Source: Streptomyces sp. ASQP_92 (GTDB lineage: Bacteria; Actinomycetota; Actinomycetes; Streptomycetales; Streptomycetaceae). Taken from it: 58,488 bases of DNA. This document shows positions 41,361-50,240 of the stretch, in pieces. Within the stretch, counting starts at the first letter, position 1, and each line of letters begins with the position of its first letter. The translations under genes were made by a program, and so were the position numbers. The notes beneath the pieces are model-generated. The model worked only from the letters and a program-made list of their open reading frames with translations, made no database searches and was not told the origin of the DNA. The stretch covers positions 1 through 58,488 of the forward strand of contig NZ_JAODUA010000028.1 of NCBI RefSeq assembly GCF_025399895.1. Reading direction: 5' to 3'.

Positions 41361-43982
41361 GTGATCCGTCTCCTGTCCCGCAGCCGCCCCCCATCCCGGC
41401 CCCGTAGAGGCAAGCAGCCCGCGTTCGTCAAGCGCATCAGCCTCATGGTCGCCGGCGCCGTGACGGCGGGCCTGATGTCCACCGTGCCCGCGGCGGCCAC
41501 GGACACCCCCACCGCACCGATACCTCTGGCGTCCGTGGCCGCCACCGGCGACGACCAGGTGTTCGCGCTCGCCGCCGACCACAGCGCCGTCTACCAGTGG
41601 AGCGGGCACGGCACCGACTGGGTCAAGGTCGGCGGACCTGCCGAGGACCTGTACGCCGGCGGCGCAGGCCTCTTCGCCACCAACCGCGACACCCACAAGA
41701 TCTACAAGTACAACGGCGCACCCGACCAGTGGGCCGAGATCGGCAATCCTGGCGCGGAGTTCGCCGTCACCGGCGACCACATCTACGGCCTGAACCCCGA
41801 ACGTGACGCCGTCTACGAATGGAACGGCACCGGCACCGACTGGACCCGCATCGGCGGACCCGCCCAAGACCTCTACGCCGGCGGCGCGGGCCTCTTCGCC
41901 ACCAACCGCGAGACCGGCAATCCTGGCGCGGAGTTCGCCGTCACCGGCGACCACCTCTACGGCCTCAACCCCGAACGTGACGCCGTCTACGAATGGAGCG
42001 GGCAGGGCACCGACTGGGTCAAGGTCGGCGGACCCGCCCAGGACCTCTACGCCGGCGGCGCAGGCCTCTTCGCCACCAACCCCGACACCCACAACATCTA
42101 CAAGTACAACGGGCAGCCCGATGGTTGGGCCCAAGTCGGCGAAGCGGGCAGGTCCTTTGCCGTCGGCAGCGTCCACCTCTACGGCCTCAGCCCCGAACAG
42201 AGCGCTGTCCACCAGTGGACCGGCCACGGCACCGACTGGACCGCACTCGGCGCGCCGGAGACCCCGGCTCTGCCTGCGACTGAGGTACCCGTCCCGCCTC
42301 CCGCCACACCCCGGCAGGCACCAGACGAGCCAGCTGAGCAAGCGCCCCTGCCTGATGCAGCGACTCCCGACGACGAACTGCACGGCGTGCCGGAGACAGT
42401 TGGTCCCGAGCTGTCGGTCACAGCCAAGGGCGACCTGTACGCCCTCGCGCCTGATCACAGCAGCGTGTGGAAGCACGAGGACAAGACTCGCTGGACGAGG
42501 ATCGGTGGACCGGCCGAGACCGTGCATGCCGGCCGGGCTGGGGTCTTCGCTCTCAACCCCGACACCGGCATGGTCTACCGCTATGACGGCGAACCCGATC
42601 GCTGGACCCGGATTGGTGAGTCGTCCTCAGACCTGGAAGTGACCGGCGATCACGTCTACCGCCTCTCCTCCGACCACACCGCCGTCTTCGAGTGGAGCGG
42701 GCAGGGCACCACGTGGACCGAGATCGGCGGCCCTGCCGACCAGCTCTATGCCGGCGGCGCGGGACTCTTCGCCACGAACCCCGACACCCACAAGATCTAC
42801 AAGTACAACGACAGCCCCGGCCAATGGAGCGACATCGGCAGCCCCGGAGCGACCTTCGCAGTCAGCGACAAGCACGTGTACGGGCTCTCCCCCGACCGCA
42901 CAGCCGTCTTCGAGCGGGGCAGCGGAGCTACGTGGCGGTACCAGGGCGGTCCGTCCCAGGCCCTCCAAGACCTGCGAGACGAAGACATCCTGCGCGAGTT
43001 GCGGGGCGAAGCGTACGTTCAGGAATACCGCCAGGCCAGCCTCCTGGCCGACGCGGACCTCACCGACTGGCTCGAGCACAACAGCGCGGGCATCTTGCTT
43101 GACCTCATCGGCGTGAAAGACATCGAAAAGTGCCTCACCGCGTCCGGAAAGGACAAGATAGCGCCGTGCCTACTGACCGTGGCCAACTTCAGCACTGTCA
43201 TCACGGTCTTCCGCAAGGCGGACAAGCTGGAGAAGGCCGTCAAGACGGTCGCGGTCGGTCTGCCCAAATTCCGCAGTGAGGTCGTCACGGCCCGCAACGT
43301 CGTGATCCAGGCAAGGGCGCTGCTGGACAAGAACACCAAGGACTTGGCCGACGATTTCACGGGGCACAAGCCCGAACGGGCCGACTGCCGGCGTGACGGT
43401 CAGGGCTGGGTCGATCTGGGTAAGCGCGACGCAGCGAACGGCAATCGAGCCACTGCTATGAACGCCTGCCTCGACAAGACCTATCTCGACAACCACAAGG
43501 GCACCGACACCACGCCTGCGATCAGGCCGCCAGGCTACAACTGGGCAGGGCTTACCGCCCGCTACCTGGGCCTCAACCCATCCATGAGGATCAACAACTG
43601 TCACCTGCTCGGCAGACAGCTCTCCGGCTCCGGAACAGACTTGGACAATCTGGTGACGTGCAGCCGGGCCGCCAACTATCAGGTCAAGGGCGAGGAGGGA
43701 TTCGCCAACGACATGGAGAAACTCGAATCGAAAGCGAAAGCAGCCGTGAAAGACGGTCAGGTCGTGCGATACACGGTGACACCCGTCTACTCAGGACGCC
43801 GTACCGTACCCGCAAAGATTGAACTTTTTGCGGTCGGCATGTACCCGGACGGACGCCCAGGCGGCCTTGTGATCGAAAGGAAACTCGACAACCGCATATT
43901 CGACCCAAGGACTAAGGTATGGCGCAACCTCGGGCTGTGGGTCTATATGGGCAAGGCAGTGCCCACAGGGCAGACACCCTGA
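41361..43982 (+). CDS. Secreted propeller-repeat protein with C-terminal DNA/RNA non-specific endonuclease domain
   Basis: 873 residues from GTG 41361 (GGAG 6 nt upstream). A long signal peptide runs to about AAA47. Tectonin-like repeats of ~43 residues follow (VFALAADHSAVYQWSGHGTD, LYAGGAGLFATNRDTHKIYK), in two blocks split by a Pro-rich linker. A helical pre-toxin region comes next, then an Endonuclease_NS_2-like domain with RINNCHLLGRQLSGSG (His748), DNLVTCSRAANYQ and VVRYTVTPVYSGRRTVPAKI. The design matches polymorphic toxins. No immunity gene is obvious downstream. The second repeat is internally shortened. Confidence 0.8.
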   Translation: MIRLLSRSRPPSRPRRGKQPAFVKRISLMVAGAVTAGLMSTVPAAATDTPTAPIPLASVAATGDDQVFALAADHSAVYQWSGHGTDWVKVGGPAEDLYAGGAGLFATNRDTHKIYKYNGAPDQWAEIGNPGAEFAVTGDHIYGLNPERDAVYEWNGTGTDWTRIGGPAQDLYAGGAGLFATNRETGNPGAEFAVTGDHLYGLNPERDAVYEWSGQGTDWVKVGGPAQDLYAGGAGLFATNPDTHNIYKYNGQPDGWAQVGEAGRSFAVGSVHLYGLSPEQSAVHQWTGHGTDWTALGAPETPALPATEVPVPPPATPRQAPDEPAEQAPLPDAATPDDELHGVPETVGPELSVTAKGDLYALAPDHSSVWKHEDKTRWTRIGGPAETVHAGRAGVFALNPDTGMVYRYDGEPDRWTRIGESSSDLEVTGDHVYRLSSDHTAVFEWSGQGTTWTEIGGPADQLYAGGAGLFATNPDTHKIYKYNDSPGQWSDIGSPGATFAVSDKHVYGLSPDRTAVFERGSGATWRYQGGPSQALQDLRDEDILRELRGEAYVQEYRQASLLADADLTDWLEHNSAGILLDLIGVKDIEKCLTASGKDKIAPCLLTVANFSTVITVFRKADKLEKAVKTVAVGLPKFRSEVVTARNVVIQARALLDKNTKDLADDFTGHKPERADCRRDGQGWVDLGKRDAANGNRATAMNACLDKTYLDNHKGTDTTPAIRPPGYNWAGLTARYLGLNPSMRINNCHLLGRQLSGSGTDLDNLVTCSRAANYQVKGEEGFANDMEKLESKAKAAVKDGQVVRYTVTPVYSGRRTVPAKIELFAVGMYPDGRPGGLVIERKLDNRIFDPRTKVWRNLGLWVYMGKAVPTGQTP

Positions 43983-44150
43983 TCGCCACTGCCCAATAGG
44001 TCTATCCTCCTCTGACGTCACAATGGAGGAAGCCCTGCGACCCGAACGCGTGTGCTGACCCGGGACCATCTGGTGGCCGACGTGTCGGCATCCACAGTGG
44101 CTGATGAAGCCCACACACCCGCGAGGCCCGGGCGATCCGGGCCCGGCTAC

Positions 44151-44194
44151 CCGGCTTGGGCAAGCCCCCCTCCTGGGGGGCTTGCCCAAGCCGG
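44151..44194. terminator. 20-bp perfect hairpin
   Basis: Arms 44151-44170 (CCGGCTTGGGCAAGCCCCCC) and 44175-44194 with a TCCT loop. A strong bidirectional terminator or a palindromic repeat element. Confidence 0.75.
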
Positions 44195-44217
44195 CCGCCG
44201 TAGGGGGCATTCGTTCA

Positions 44218-44265
44218 CCCTGAACAAACCTCGCCCCCGGCACGCCCCGTGCTGTTTGTTCAGGG
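44218..44265. repeat. 12-bp inverted repeat with 24-nt loop
   Basis: CCCTGAACAAAC (44218-44229) and GTTTGTTCAGGG (44254-44265), exact. AT-richer than its surroundings and next to a transposase remnant, so it may be an element end or an operator. Confidence 0.6.
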
Positions 44266-44374
44266 GAATGGACCTCCCCGTACTGCGGCGCCGCGAGTAG
44301 GAGACGCGGTGAGTGAGACTCCGTGCGGCTTCGACGCGGCGAAGCCGCGGGCCGCCCGCACGGCTGCGCGAGCG

Positions 44375-44482
44375 CCCCGCCACCAGTGCGCGGAACGTGC
44401 GGAACGAGGGAGTGGTGAAGCCACCCTTCAGGTTCTCCATCAGGCTTGTGAGTGAGGCGGGTAGCGTCGCATCGGGAAGCAC
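44375..44482 (-). pseudogene. Transposase N-terminal remnant
   Basis: About 36 residues from GTG 44482: MLPDATLPASLTSLMENLKG then GFTTPSFRTFRALVAG. The GFTxPSFRTFxALVxG block is typical of the N-terminus of Streptomyces DDE transposases (IS4/IS701-like). The frame then turns into Arg-rich noise; all catalytic residues are lost. Confidence 0.5.
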
Positions 44483-44736
44483 CGGCGGGCCCCTCCAGCA
44501 GGAGCGTGGATCGGCACCGCCGATGCTTCTCCCAACTTCCCGGCCCTACAGGCACTTCAGCCGAGCTGTCAGTGGCCAGTTGGTGGGGAATATCTGGCCG
44601 TTACTGGTCACTCAGCGTGGTGGGTGCCGGCGGTGCGCGGTCCGCTGGTCGGGCGCCAGGTCCGTCGGGGTTAGTTCGCCGCCTCAGCCGTCCTGTTCGT
44701 CGAAGGCCGAGCAGGCCGCGGCCAGGGCGGGAATCG

Positions 44737-45174
44737 CTACTGTGGAACGCTGCCGAAGGTCATGCGGTGCCCGCGCGCTGTGTCCGTGTATTCGCGAACC
44801 CGGTGGATCAGCCCGTCCCGGAACTCGAAGACGAAACAGTAGTCGTTGATGTAGTGGTTGCCGTTGGCGAGCGTCGCCGTCACGGTCGCCTCCACGATCC
44901 CTTGCACGCCGTCGGCATGGGACGTGTGGAACGTGACGTCGAGGTCACCGACGAACAGGCGGGGGAAGTCCTCGGCCCAGAAGCGCACGATCGCCTTCCT
45001 GCCCACCATGTGGTTGGTCACTGTGAGGGTGTGGTCGATCAACTTGAGCGCGACGACAGTGGCGTTCGCCGGAGGCGACAGCCACTCGGCGTCCTCGGTG
45101 AAGACCGCGGAGATCCGGTCGGGGTCGTTGCTGGCGAGCGCCTGGAAGGCGACTTCGATGATGCTGAAGTTCAT
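44737..45174 (-). CDS. SnoaL-like / NTF2-fold protein
   Basis: A 145-residue alpha+beta barrel protein: MNFSIIEVAFQALASNDPDR, ISAVFTEDAEWLSPP, VGRKAIVRFWAEDFPRLF and NDYCFVFEFRDGLIHRVREY, matching the SnoaL/ketosteroid-isomerase-like pattern. It may bind or isomerise a small hydrophobic molecule; no substrate can be deduced. It stands divergent from a broken AraC-type gene that may once have regulated it. Confidence 0.85.
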   Translation of the reverse strand: MNFSIIEVAFQALASNDPDRISAVFTEDAEWLSPPANATVVALKLIDHTLTVTNHMVGRKAIVRFWAEDFPRLFVGDLDVTFHTSHADGVQGIVEATVTATLANGNHYINDYCFVFEFRDGLIHRVREYTDTARGHRMTFGSVPQ

Positions 45175-45248
45175 GAACCCACGGTCGCCGCTACCGCCTA
45201 CCGGAGTCTTGGACAAATGCTCCGATCGGCCACCCCTAGCATGCAGCC

Positions 45249-46090
45249 ATGCGTTCCACCGCACACCAGCATGCGGCCGCAGCCGGGTAGGACGTCGCGA
45301 GGCCGCCGAGTCCCGGCCGGACACCCGACGTCCGCATCGCCGGGTTCTGCAATCGAAGCGCGGGCGGGCGAGGGGCGGTTGTTCCCGTACCCCGCCATCA
45401 CGCTGGTGGTCGCGTTCGGCAAGGGCTCGCTCGTCGTGGCCGACGCCGGTGGCCGGCACCCGCGGGGAAGTTTCGTTACCGGGCTGGTGACCGGCGCAGC
45501 GCGTATGCGGGGCGAGAAGGTCATGTGCCTGGAGGTGCGCCTGTCCCCGGTGGTCACACGCACCGTGCTGGGCACCGGCCCATCGCAGCTGGTCGGTGTC
45601 GTGGTCGCCCTCGATGACGTGTGGGGCCGGGACGCGGCACGGATCCGGGAGCAACTCGGTGATGCCACCTCGTGGCAGGAGCGTTTCGTCCTGGTGGAGG
45701 CGTCGCTCGCCAGCCGGGCGGAGACGGGACCGTCCGTGGACCCGAAGGTGGCCTGGGCCTGGGACCGGATTACCGTCAGCCACGGCCGGGGCCGGGTCGA
45801 GGAGTTGGCGGCCGAGGTCGGGTGGAGCCGCCTGTGGTCCCGGTTCGGGTCGCAGATCGGCCCTCCCCCCAAGCGCGCCGCGAGGCTGGTCCGCTTCGAC
45901 CATGCCATCCATCGCCTGGCCGCGGGCGAGGGCCCGGGTCGCGGCGGAGGGAGGCTATGTCGACCAGTCCCACCTGCACCGGGACGTTGTGGCGTTCACC
46001 GGAATGACGCCGGCGACCGCAACCGGGGGGCCATCGCTGGCCGCGGACAACCTCGCGTGGGCAAAGCACGGCGTCAGCGAGACGGACTGA
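45249..46090 (+). pseudogene. AraC family regulator broken by frameshifts
   Basis: From ATG 45249 a TAG comes after 13 codons, then PDVRIAGFCNRSA. The protein continues in another frame with GRLFPYPAITLVVAFGKGSL to FDHAIHRLAAGE, and in a third with ARVAAEGGYVDQSHLHRDVV then AFTGMTPATA. Joined, these are the ligand-binding region and the second HTH of a typical AraC regulator. Three lesions make it a pseudogene unless the assembly is faulty. Confidence 0.65.
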
Positions 46091-46202
46091 CACCTCGCCC
46101 AGCGAACGCCCCCGCTCAACACAGGCGCAGACATCGCATCCCCTTGTGGAACCCAATCGGGGCCCCTTCGCTTGAACCGTTCCGGGTTTGATCGAGACTC
46201 TA

Positions 46203-46370
46203 GGGCGTGACTGTGATCTGGGGTTTCGTGGTTCTGCGGTAGTACGTGGTCTCGTATTCGGCGAGTAAGACGTGCCCTATTTCACCGTGGAGTCGGCGGT
46301 GGCAGTACCAGTCGACCCACTCGCATGCGTCCCAGCCCGCCGCCTGGGCGGCGCGGACGGGTACGTGGAG
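46203..46370 (-). pseudogene. IS3-family transposase, C-terminal remnant
   Basis: DACEWVDWYCHRRLHGEIGH followed by LLAEYETTYYRRTTKPQITV is the conserved C-terminus of IS3-type OrfB (after the catalytic Glu). The rest is absent. Confidence 0.75.
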
Positions 46371-46423
46371 GCGTCGGGCGAGCCGGGCAGCGCAGGCGAT
46401 GAAGTACAGGGTGCGTGTGGTCA

Positions 46424-46870
46424 CGGGGGCAGTCCACAACGATCAGTAAGTGCGCGCGAGCGCCCCTCGGCAAGCTCGGCACCCAACAGGCGCAGATCCT
46501 CGACGAGTTGCTCGGTCTTGGGGCGGCACAGGAGCTCCTCGGGGGCCTGTGCCGCCGCTTTGAGGAGCGTGGTGACCGCTTCGGTACGCAGGCCGGCCTG
46601 CTTCTCACCGATGGCGCCGTCGGCGAGCAGGTGGGCGCGGCGCTCGCGCGGAAGGTCAGCGAAAGCGGCGCCGGTGATGTCCGCTGCGACGGCCACGGCG
46701 TCCGCGCCTTCGCTGAGCTGGACGTGGGCGGCGACCCGGTAAGCCTGCAGGTGGTCGGGCCGAAGCTGGTCCACAACTCGTTGCCATCGAAGGCGAGCCG
46801 GCCGGCGTGTTCGTCGGCCTGCGTGTTTGTCGGCCTGGTCCCGAAAGCCGGGCGCCGCGCGGGCGAGGGC
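46424..46870 (-). pseudogene. C-terminal TPR-like remnant of an XRE-type regulator
   Basis: QLRPDHLQAYRVAAHVQLSE, ADITGAAFADLPRERRAHLL and AVTTLLKAAAQAPEELLCRP resemble the C-terminal helical region of long Streptomyces XRE/TPR regulators. The HTH end is missing and the upstream frame is noise. Confidence 0.5.
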
Positions 46871-47087
46871 GTCCCCGGACCGGCTGCGAGCGGATGCCCA
46901 CCTCAACAGTGACGCCGAATGGCGAATTGCCGTCGTCTGAGGTGAAAGTGCCAGATCACGACGTTGCGGCTGGCTGTGGCCGGCGGCGAACTCACGGACC
47001 CAGTGGAGACCTTGAACCAAACCTGCGTGCGCCGGGCAAAAAAGGCCCGTTCGAGGCTTCGGCAGTTGGGCGATCTGCGTCCCGGTA

Positions 47088-47963
47088 TCAGGAACTGGAC
47101 CCGCTCCATACAGCTGACTCATAGTCGAAGCCGGGGCGCACTTCCACGTCGAGGCTGCTGGAGGCGCTCTTGGGCAGGTCGAATACGAACGTAGCGACCG
47201 ACTTCTTGCCGGGCAGCACGGTGCCGGTCAGCCCGTTGATGCCTTGGGCGCTGTCGAAGATCGTCTCAGCGGAGCGTCCGTCGGCGTCCTTGGCTTGAAC
47301 CGAGACGAGGTCGAGACTGGCCCTGTTGTCGGATCCGTTGGTCACGGTGACATCGACGGCAACGGCTTTGTCGCCAGGTGTGTAGCCGGCAGCGCTATCG
47401 GAGGGGGTGAACGGACGGGGTGGGGATACTTGCACCTGGAGGCCGTCTTTGTAGCGCTGCGTAGCACTGAACGGAAGTGTCCCGCTGCTGGGTGTCGTAG
47501 TCCCCGGCGAGGTGGTTGTGCTCGGGGCTGGGGTAGCGGGAGCAGCTGTCTTGGTCGGGCCGATCTCCTTGGAGACGTCGTTGAAGACGTCGGCGACGAT
47601 CACGATCCCGATGATCGACATCACGATGGCGAGGCCCCCGAGGGTGGCGCCGGCGATCGACATCCGTCGGTTGGTGGCGTAGCCCTGTTTCGCGCGGCGC
47701 GCGCCGATGATCCCGAGGACCAGGGCCACGATGCCCAAGATGCCCGCCATCCAGAACAGAATGGGGGTGATCCCGGAGATGAGACCGATGATGCCCAGGA
47801 TCAGGGCCGCGATTCCCAGGCCGTTTCGCGGCGCCGTCGAAACCGGCCTCCACGGGCCTGACGGATTCGGGGCGCTCCCACCGGAAGCACCCGGGGGCGG
47901 AGGCGGAGGCGGCGCTCCCTTGTCTTGGTCCGGGGGCCGCTCCGGTTCGTTCAGATCTGCCAT
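47088..47963 (-). CDS. DUF4190/DUF4352 membrane-anchored protein
   Basis: 291 residues from ATG 47963 (GAGGAG 10 nt upstream). The cytoplasmic N-terminus has a proline run. A DUF4190 pair of transmembrane helices (LGIAALILGIIGLISGITPI; ILGIVALVLGIIGARRAKQG) and a third helix (LGGLAIVMSIIGIVIVADVF) follow. After a Thr/Ser/Pro linker comes an extracytoplasmic DUF4352-type immunoglobulin-like domain (AVDVTVTNGSDNRASLDLVS). Cell-envelope protein of unknown role, common in actinobacteria. Confidence 0.85.
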   Translation of the reverse strand: MADLNEPERPPDQDKGAPPPPPPPGASGGSAPNPSGPWRPVSTAPRNGLGIAALILGIIGLISGITPILFWMAGILGIVALVLGIIGARRAKQGYATNRRMSIAGATLGGLAIVMSIIGIVIVADVFNDVSKEIGPTKTAAPATPAPSTTTSPGTTTPSSGTLPFSATQRYKDGLQVQVSPPRPFTPSDSAAGYTPGDKAVAVDVTVTNGSDNRASLDLVSVQAKDADGRSAETIFDSAQGINGLTGTVLPGKKSVATFVFDLPKSASSSLDVEVRPGFDYESAVWSGSSS

Positions 47964-48333
47964 CGTGGATCACTCCTCACCACCATGATGCGGCCATATT
48001 GAGAGAAAGCGCCCAACGAATCAGCGCAACGCTCGGTGAGCCGGACGGCTCGTGGCGTCGGTGATCTGGAACGCGTACTCGTAGGCCTTGCTTGCCCGTG
48101 ATCAAGTCGGCCTTTACGGAATCTGCTCGAACGCGGCGCACGCCCGAAATACTGCCTCTTCACCAGTTGGACGGCAGCGTCCAGGCCGCGGAGTTACCGG
48201 GAACGAGTGCGCGGCCGCCGAGCGGGTACGGCCGGCTGACGGCGTCTCCTGCGCCGCCATGCCCATTGAGGGCTGGCGCCACCGTCGTTGGTGAGCGAGG
48301 CGCTGGGCCCCGGCCGACGTCTCCACCGCGTCG
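47964..48333. other. Intergenic, no supported gene
   Basis: About 370 bp upstream of the DUF4190 gene. Open frames lack starts with ribosome-binding sites. No repeat seen. Confidence 0.4.
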
Positions 48334-48500
48334 TCACTGCGCTCGGGCGCGCGGCGGGCGGGCTGCTACCAGGACCAGCCGTGCCCCCGCAGCAGCTGCC
48401 ACGTGCCCTCCACGGTGTACGAGACGTGGAATACGGCCGATCAGCGTCTTAATCCGGGCCAGCGTCCACCGCTGGCCGGCCGACCCGTGGGCCAGCGGGC
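48334..48500 (-). pseudogene. IS630-type transposase HTH remnant
   Basis: QRWTLARIKTLIGR in one frame continues one frame over as FHVSYTVEGTWQLLRGHGWS, with a stop before QPARRA. This is the winged-helix entry region of IS630-type transposases, with a frameshift and a nonsense codon. Confidence 0.6.
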
Positions 48501-48511
48501 CCGCTCCGACA

Positions 48512-48555
48512 GGAAAGGGGGCTTGGACCACGATCATGGTCCAAGCCCCCTTTCC
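48512..48555. repeat. 19-bp perfect inverted repeat
   Basis: GGAAAGGGGGCTTGGACCA at 48512-48530 and its exact complement at 48537-48555, loop CGATCA. It adjoins the IS630 remnant: either an element end or a terminator. Confidence 0.8.
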
Positions 48556-48616
48556 GCATTGGCCTCTACCCCGACCCGGGTCACAGACAGACACGGCCAG
48601 CCCGTAGGACCTCCCG

Positions 48617-49300
48617 ATGCCCCTGCCTACAACAACGACGGGGCTATCCGACGCAGAGGGCAGTTCCATCAGTCACGGATCCAACGCCGCCTCCCCCAGC
48701 ACCGTTTGGCCCGCCCTGGCCGCTTCCGCAGGCGATGTGGAGCTGATCAACCTCGGGTTCGGCGGCAGCGCACTGGTCGACCCGTTCACCGCCCGCGCGA
48801 TGCGTGACACCCCCGCAGACCTGATCAGCCTCAAGCTCGGCCTCAACGTCGTCAACGGCGACGCCATGCGCCTGCGCGCCTTCGTCCCCGCCATCCACGG
48901 CTTCCTCGACACCATTCGCGAGGGCCATCCCACAACCCCCTTGCTTCTTGTCTCCCCCATCTTGTGTCCAACCCACGAGAACACCCCCGGCCCCCTCATG
49001 CCGGACCTCTCCGGTGGAAACCTGAAGTTCAGGGCCACCGGCGATCCGGCCGAAACTGCCGCCGGACGGCTGACACTCACGATCGTCCGCGACGCTCTCG
49101 CCGAGACCGTCAAGCAGCGGTCCCTCGAAGACCCAAACCTCCACTACCTCGACGGACTCGACCTGTACGGCGAAAGCGACTACGACGAGTTCCCCCTACC
49201 GGACGCGGTCCACCCCAGCCCCGAAGGACACCGCCGCATCGGCGAGAACTTCGCCATGCGCGTCTTCGGGAACAACGGGCCCTTCGCCATCGCGACTTAG
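48617..49300 (+). CDS. SGNH/GDSL hydrolase, N-terminally truncated
   Basis: 227 residues. The nucleophile block is GSSISHGSNA, followed by VELINLGFGGSALVDPFTAR, ADLISLKLGLNVVNGD, LLLVSPILCPTHENTPGP and the Asp-His pair in PLPDAVHPSPEGHRRIG, so the catalytic triad is complete. Relatives have about 130 extra N-terminal residues, often a carbohydrate-binding jelly roll. Here the start lies just after an inverted repeat and IS relic, so the 5' part was probably lost. An esterase/lipase activity is possible but folding is doubtful. Confidence 0.7.
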   Translation: MPLPTTTTGLSDAEGSSISHGSNAASPSTVWPALAASAGDVELINLGFGGSALVDPFTARAMRDTPADLISLKLGLNVVNGDAMRLRAFVPAIHGFLDTIREGHPTTPLLLVSPILCPTHENTPGPLMPDLSGGNLKFRATGDPAETAAGRLTLTIVRDALAETVKQRSLEDPNLHYLDGLDLYGESDYDEFPLPDAVHPSPEGHRRIGENFAMRVFGNNGPFAIAT

Positions 49301-49454
49301 AGTTCGCCGCAATTGTCTCGGTCACTCAGCGGGTGGCTGCGATGGCGATGGCGGAGCGTCTCGAACCGGACGGGCCGTGGGAGTTGCCCTGACGGCGGTC
49401 CCGGCTGCTCCAGTACGCTGCCCCAACGCGGTGGTAGGCACCGACACGGGGATC

Positions 49455-49567
49455 GACAGGTGTCGGCGGCCATCGTCTTCGTGGCCACGATGGGTTGCAC
49501 CTGGCGCCAACCACCGCCGGACTTCGGCCCGTACGGGCCGACCGCGCACCGGCGATTCACCGAATGA
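49455..49567 (+). pseudogene. IS5-family transposase N-terminal remnant
   Basis: DRQVSAAIVFVATMGCTWRQ followed by PPPDFGPYGPTAHRRFTE corresponds to the N-terminal helix region of IS5-type transposases. It ends at TGA 49565-49567; the catalytic part is missing. Confidence 0.6.
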
Positions 49568-50240
49568 AGCGGACCGGTCCCGTGTCCGAGGCAAACCCCA
49601 CCACCTGATGCTGGGCCAACGCGGGTCCCGGTGACCTGGATCGATCGCGCTCCGCGATCGGCTCAGAGATCGTCACCGTTGGTGATCGATGGGAGATACG
49701 CCGCCCGCGGCAAGGGTAGGACCGCCTTCGAGGACGAGACGCCGACGGCCCCGGCATCACCGTCAACAATGCGCACGGCCCGAACAGCCCATCCTTCGAC
49801 GTGACGTGGCCCGCGACCCTCGACGTTGCCGTTTCCTCGCGGCGCCACACCAGGGCTGTCGTGGCGATCGGTCGACCCGCACACAGCGGTGCTTGACAGA
49901 ACAACTCGCAGCCGGGCAGAAGGAGACCGGCACGCGGTGGCGGCGCCTTCTCGCCGAGCGACCGGCTCTACTCGCCCTCGGGGTTCCTCGCGGTGTGGGA
50001 CTGGAACTGTGAGCAGCGGGTAATCACGTTTTCCCCGAGTGCATCCGGTGGTCGGCATGCCATCTGCCCAGTGCCGAACTGCCCGGTGCCGAACTGCCCG
50101 GTGCCGAAGTGCCCGTCGGCCAACACGGTTGCGTCCAGCCCCTCGGGACGGGCAGCGCTCACGTGCCTGCCAACGGACACCGGCACCGACAGCGCGGCTT
50201 CCGGCGGAGGCGTTGGCAAAGGCTCGGCGTTGAGGGCCGA
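49568..50240. other. Intergenic, repeat-bearing, no supported gene
   Basis: About 670 bp between the IS5 remnant and the end of the MFS gene. A plus-strand piece (about 49760-49900, VNNAHGPNSPSFDVTWPATL) looks weakly coding. It includes the 15-bp tandem repeat. Confidence 0.4.
50069..50113. repeat. Three tandem 15-bp repeats
   Basis: CAGTGCCGAACTGCC, CGGTGCCGAACTGCC and CGGTGCCGAAGTGCC in a row, differing at two positions. In the minus-strand frame this would read GTGQF repeats, but no gene is supported there. Confidence 0.85.

Larger units (their letters stand above)
43983..44374. other. Intergenic with two large inverted repeats
   Basis: About 390 bp after the nuclease gene, no supported gene. 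It contains the inverted repeats at 44151-44194 and 44218-44265. Expected immunity-gene position, but no frame with a ribosome-binding site was seen. Confidence 0.5.
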
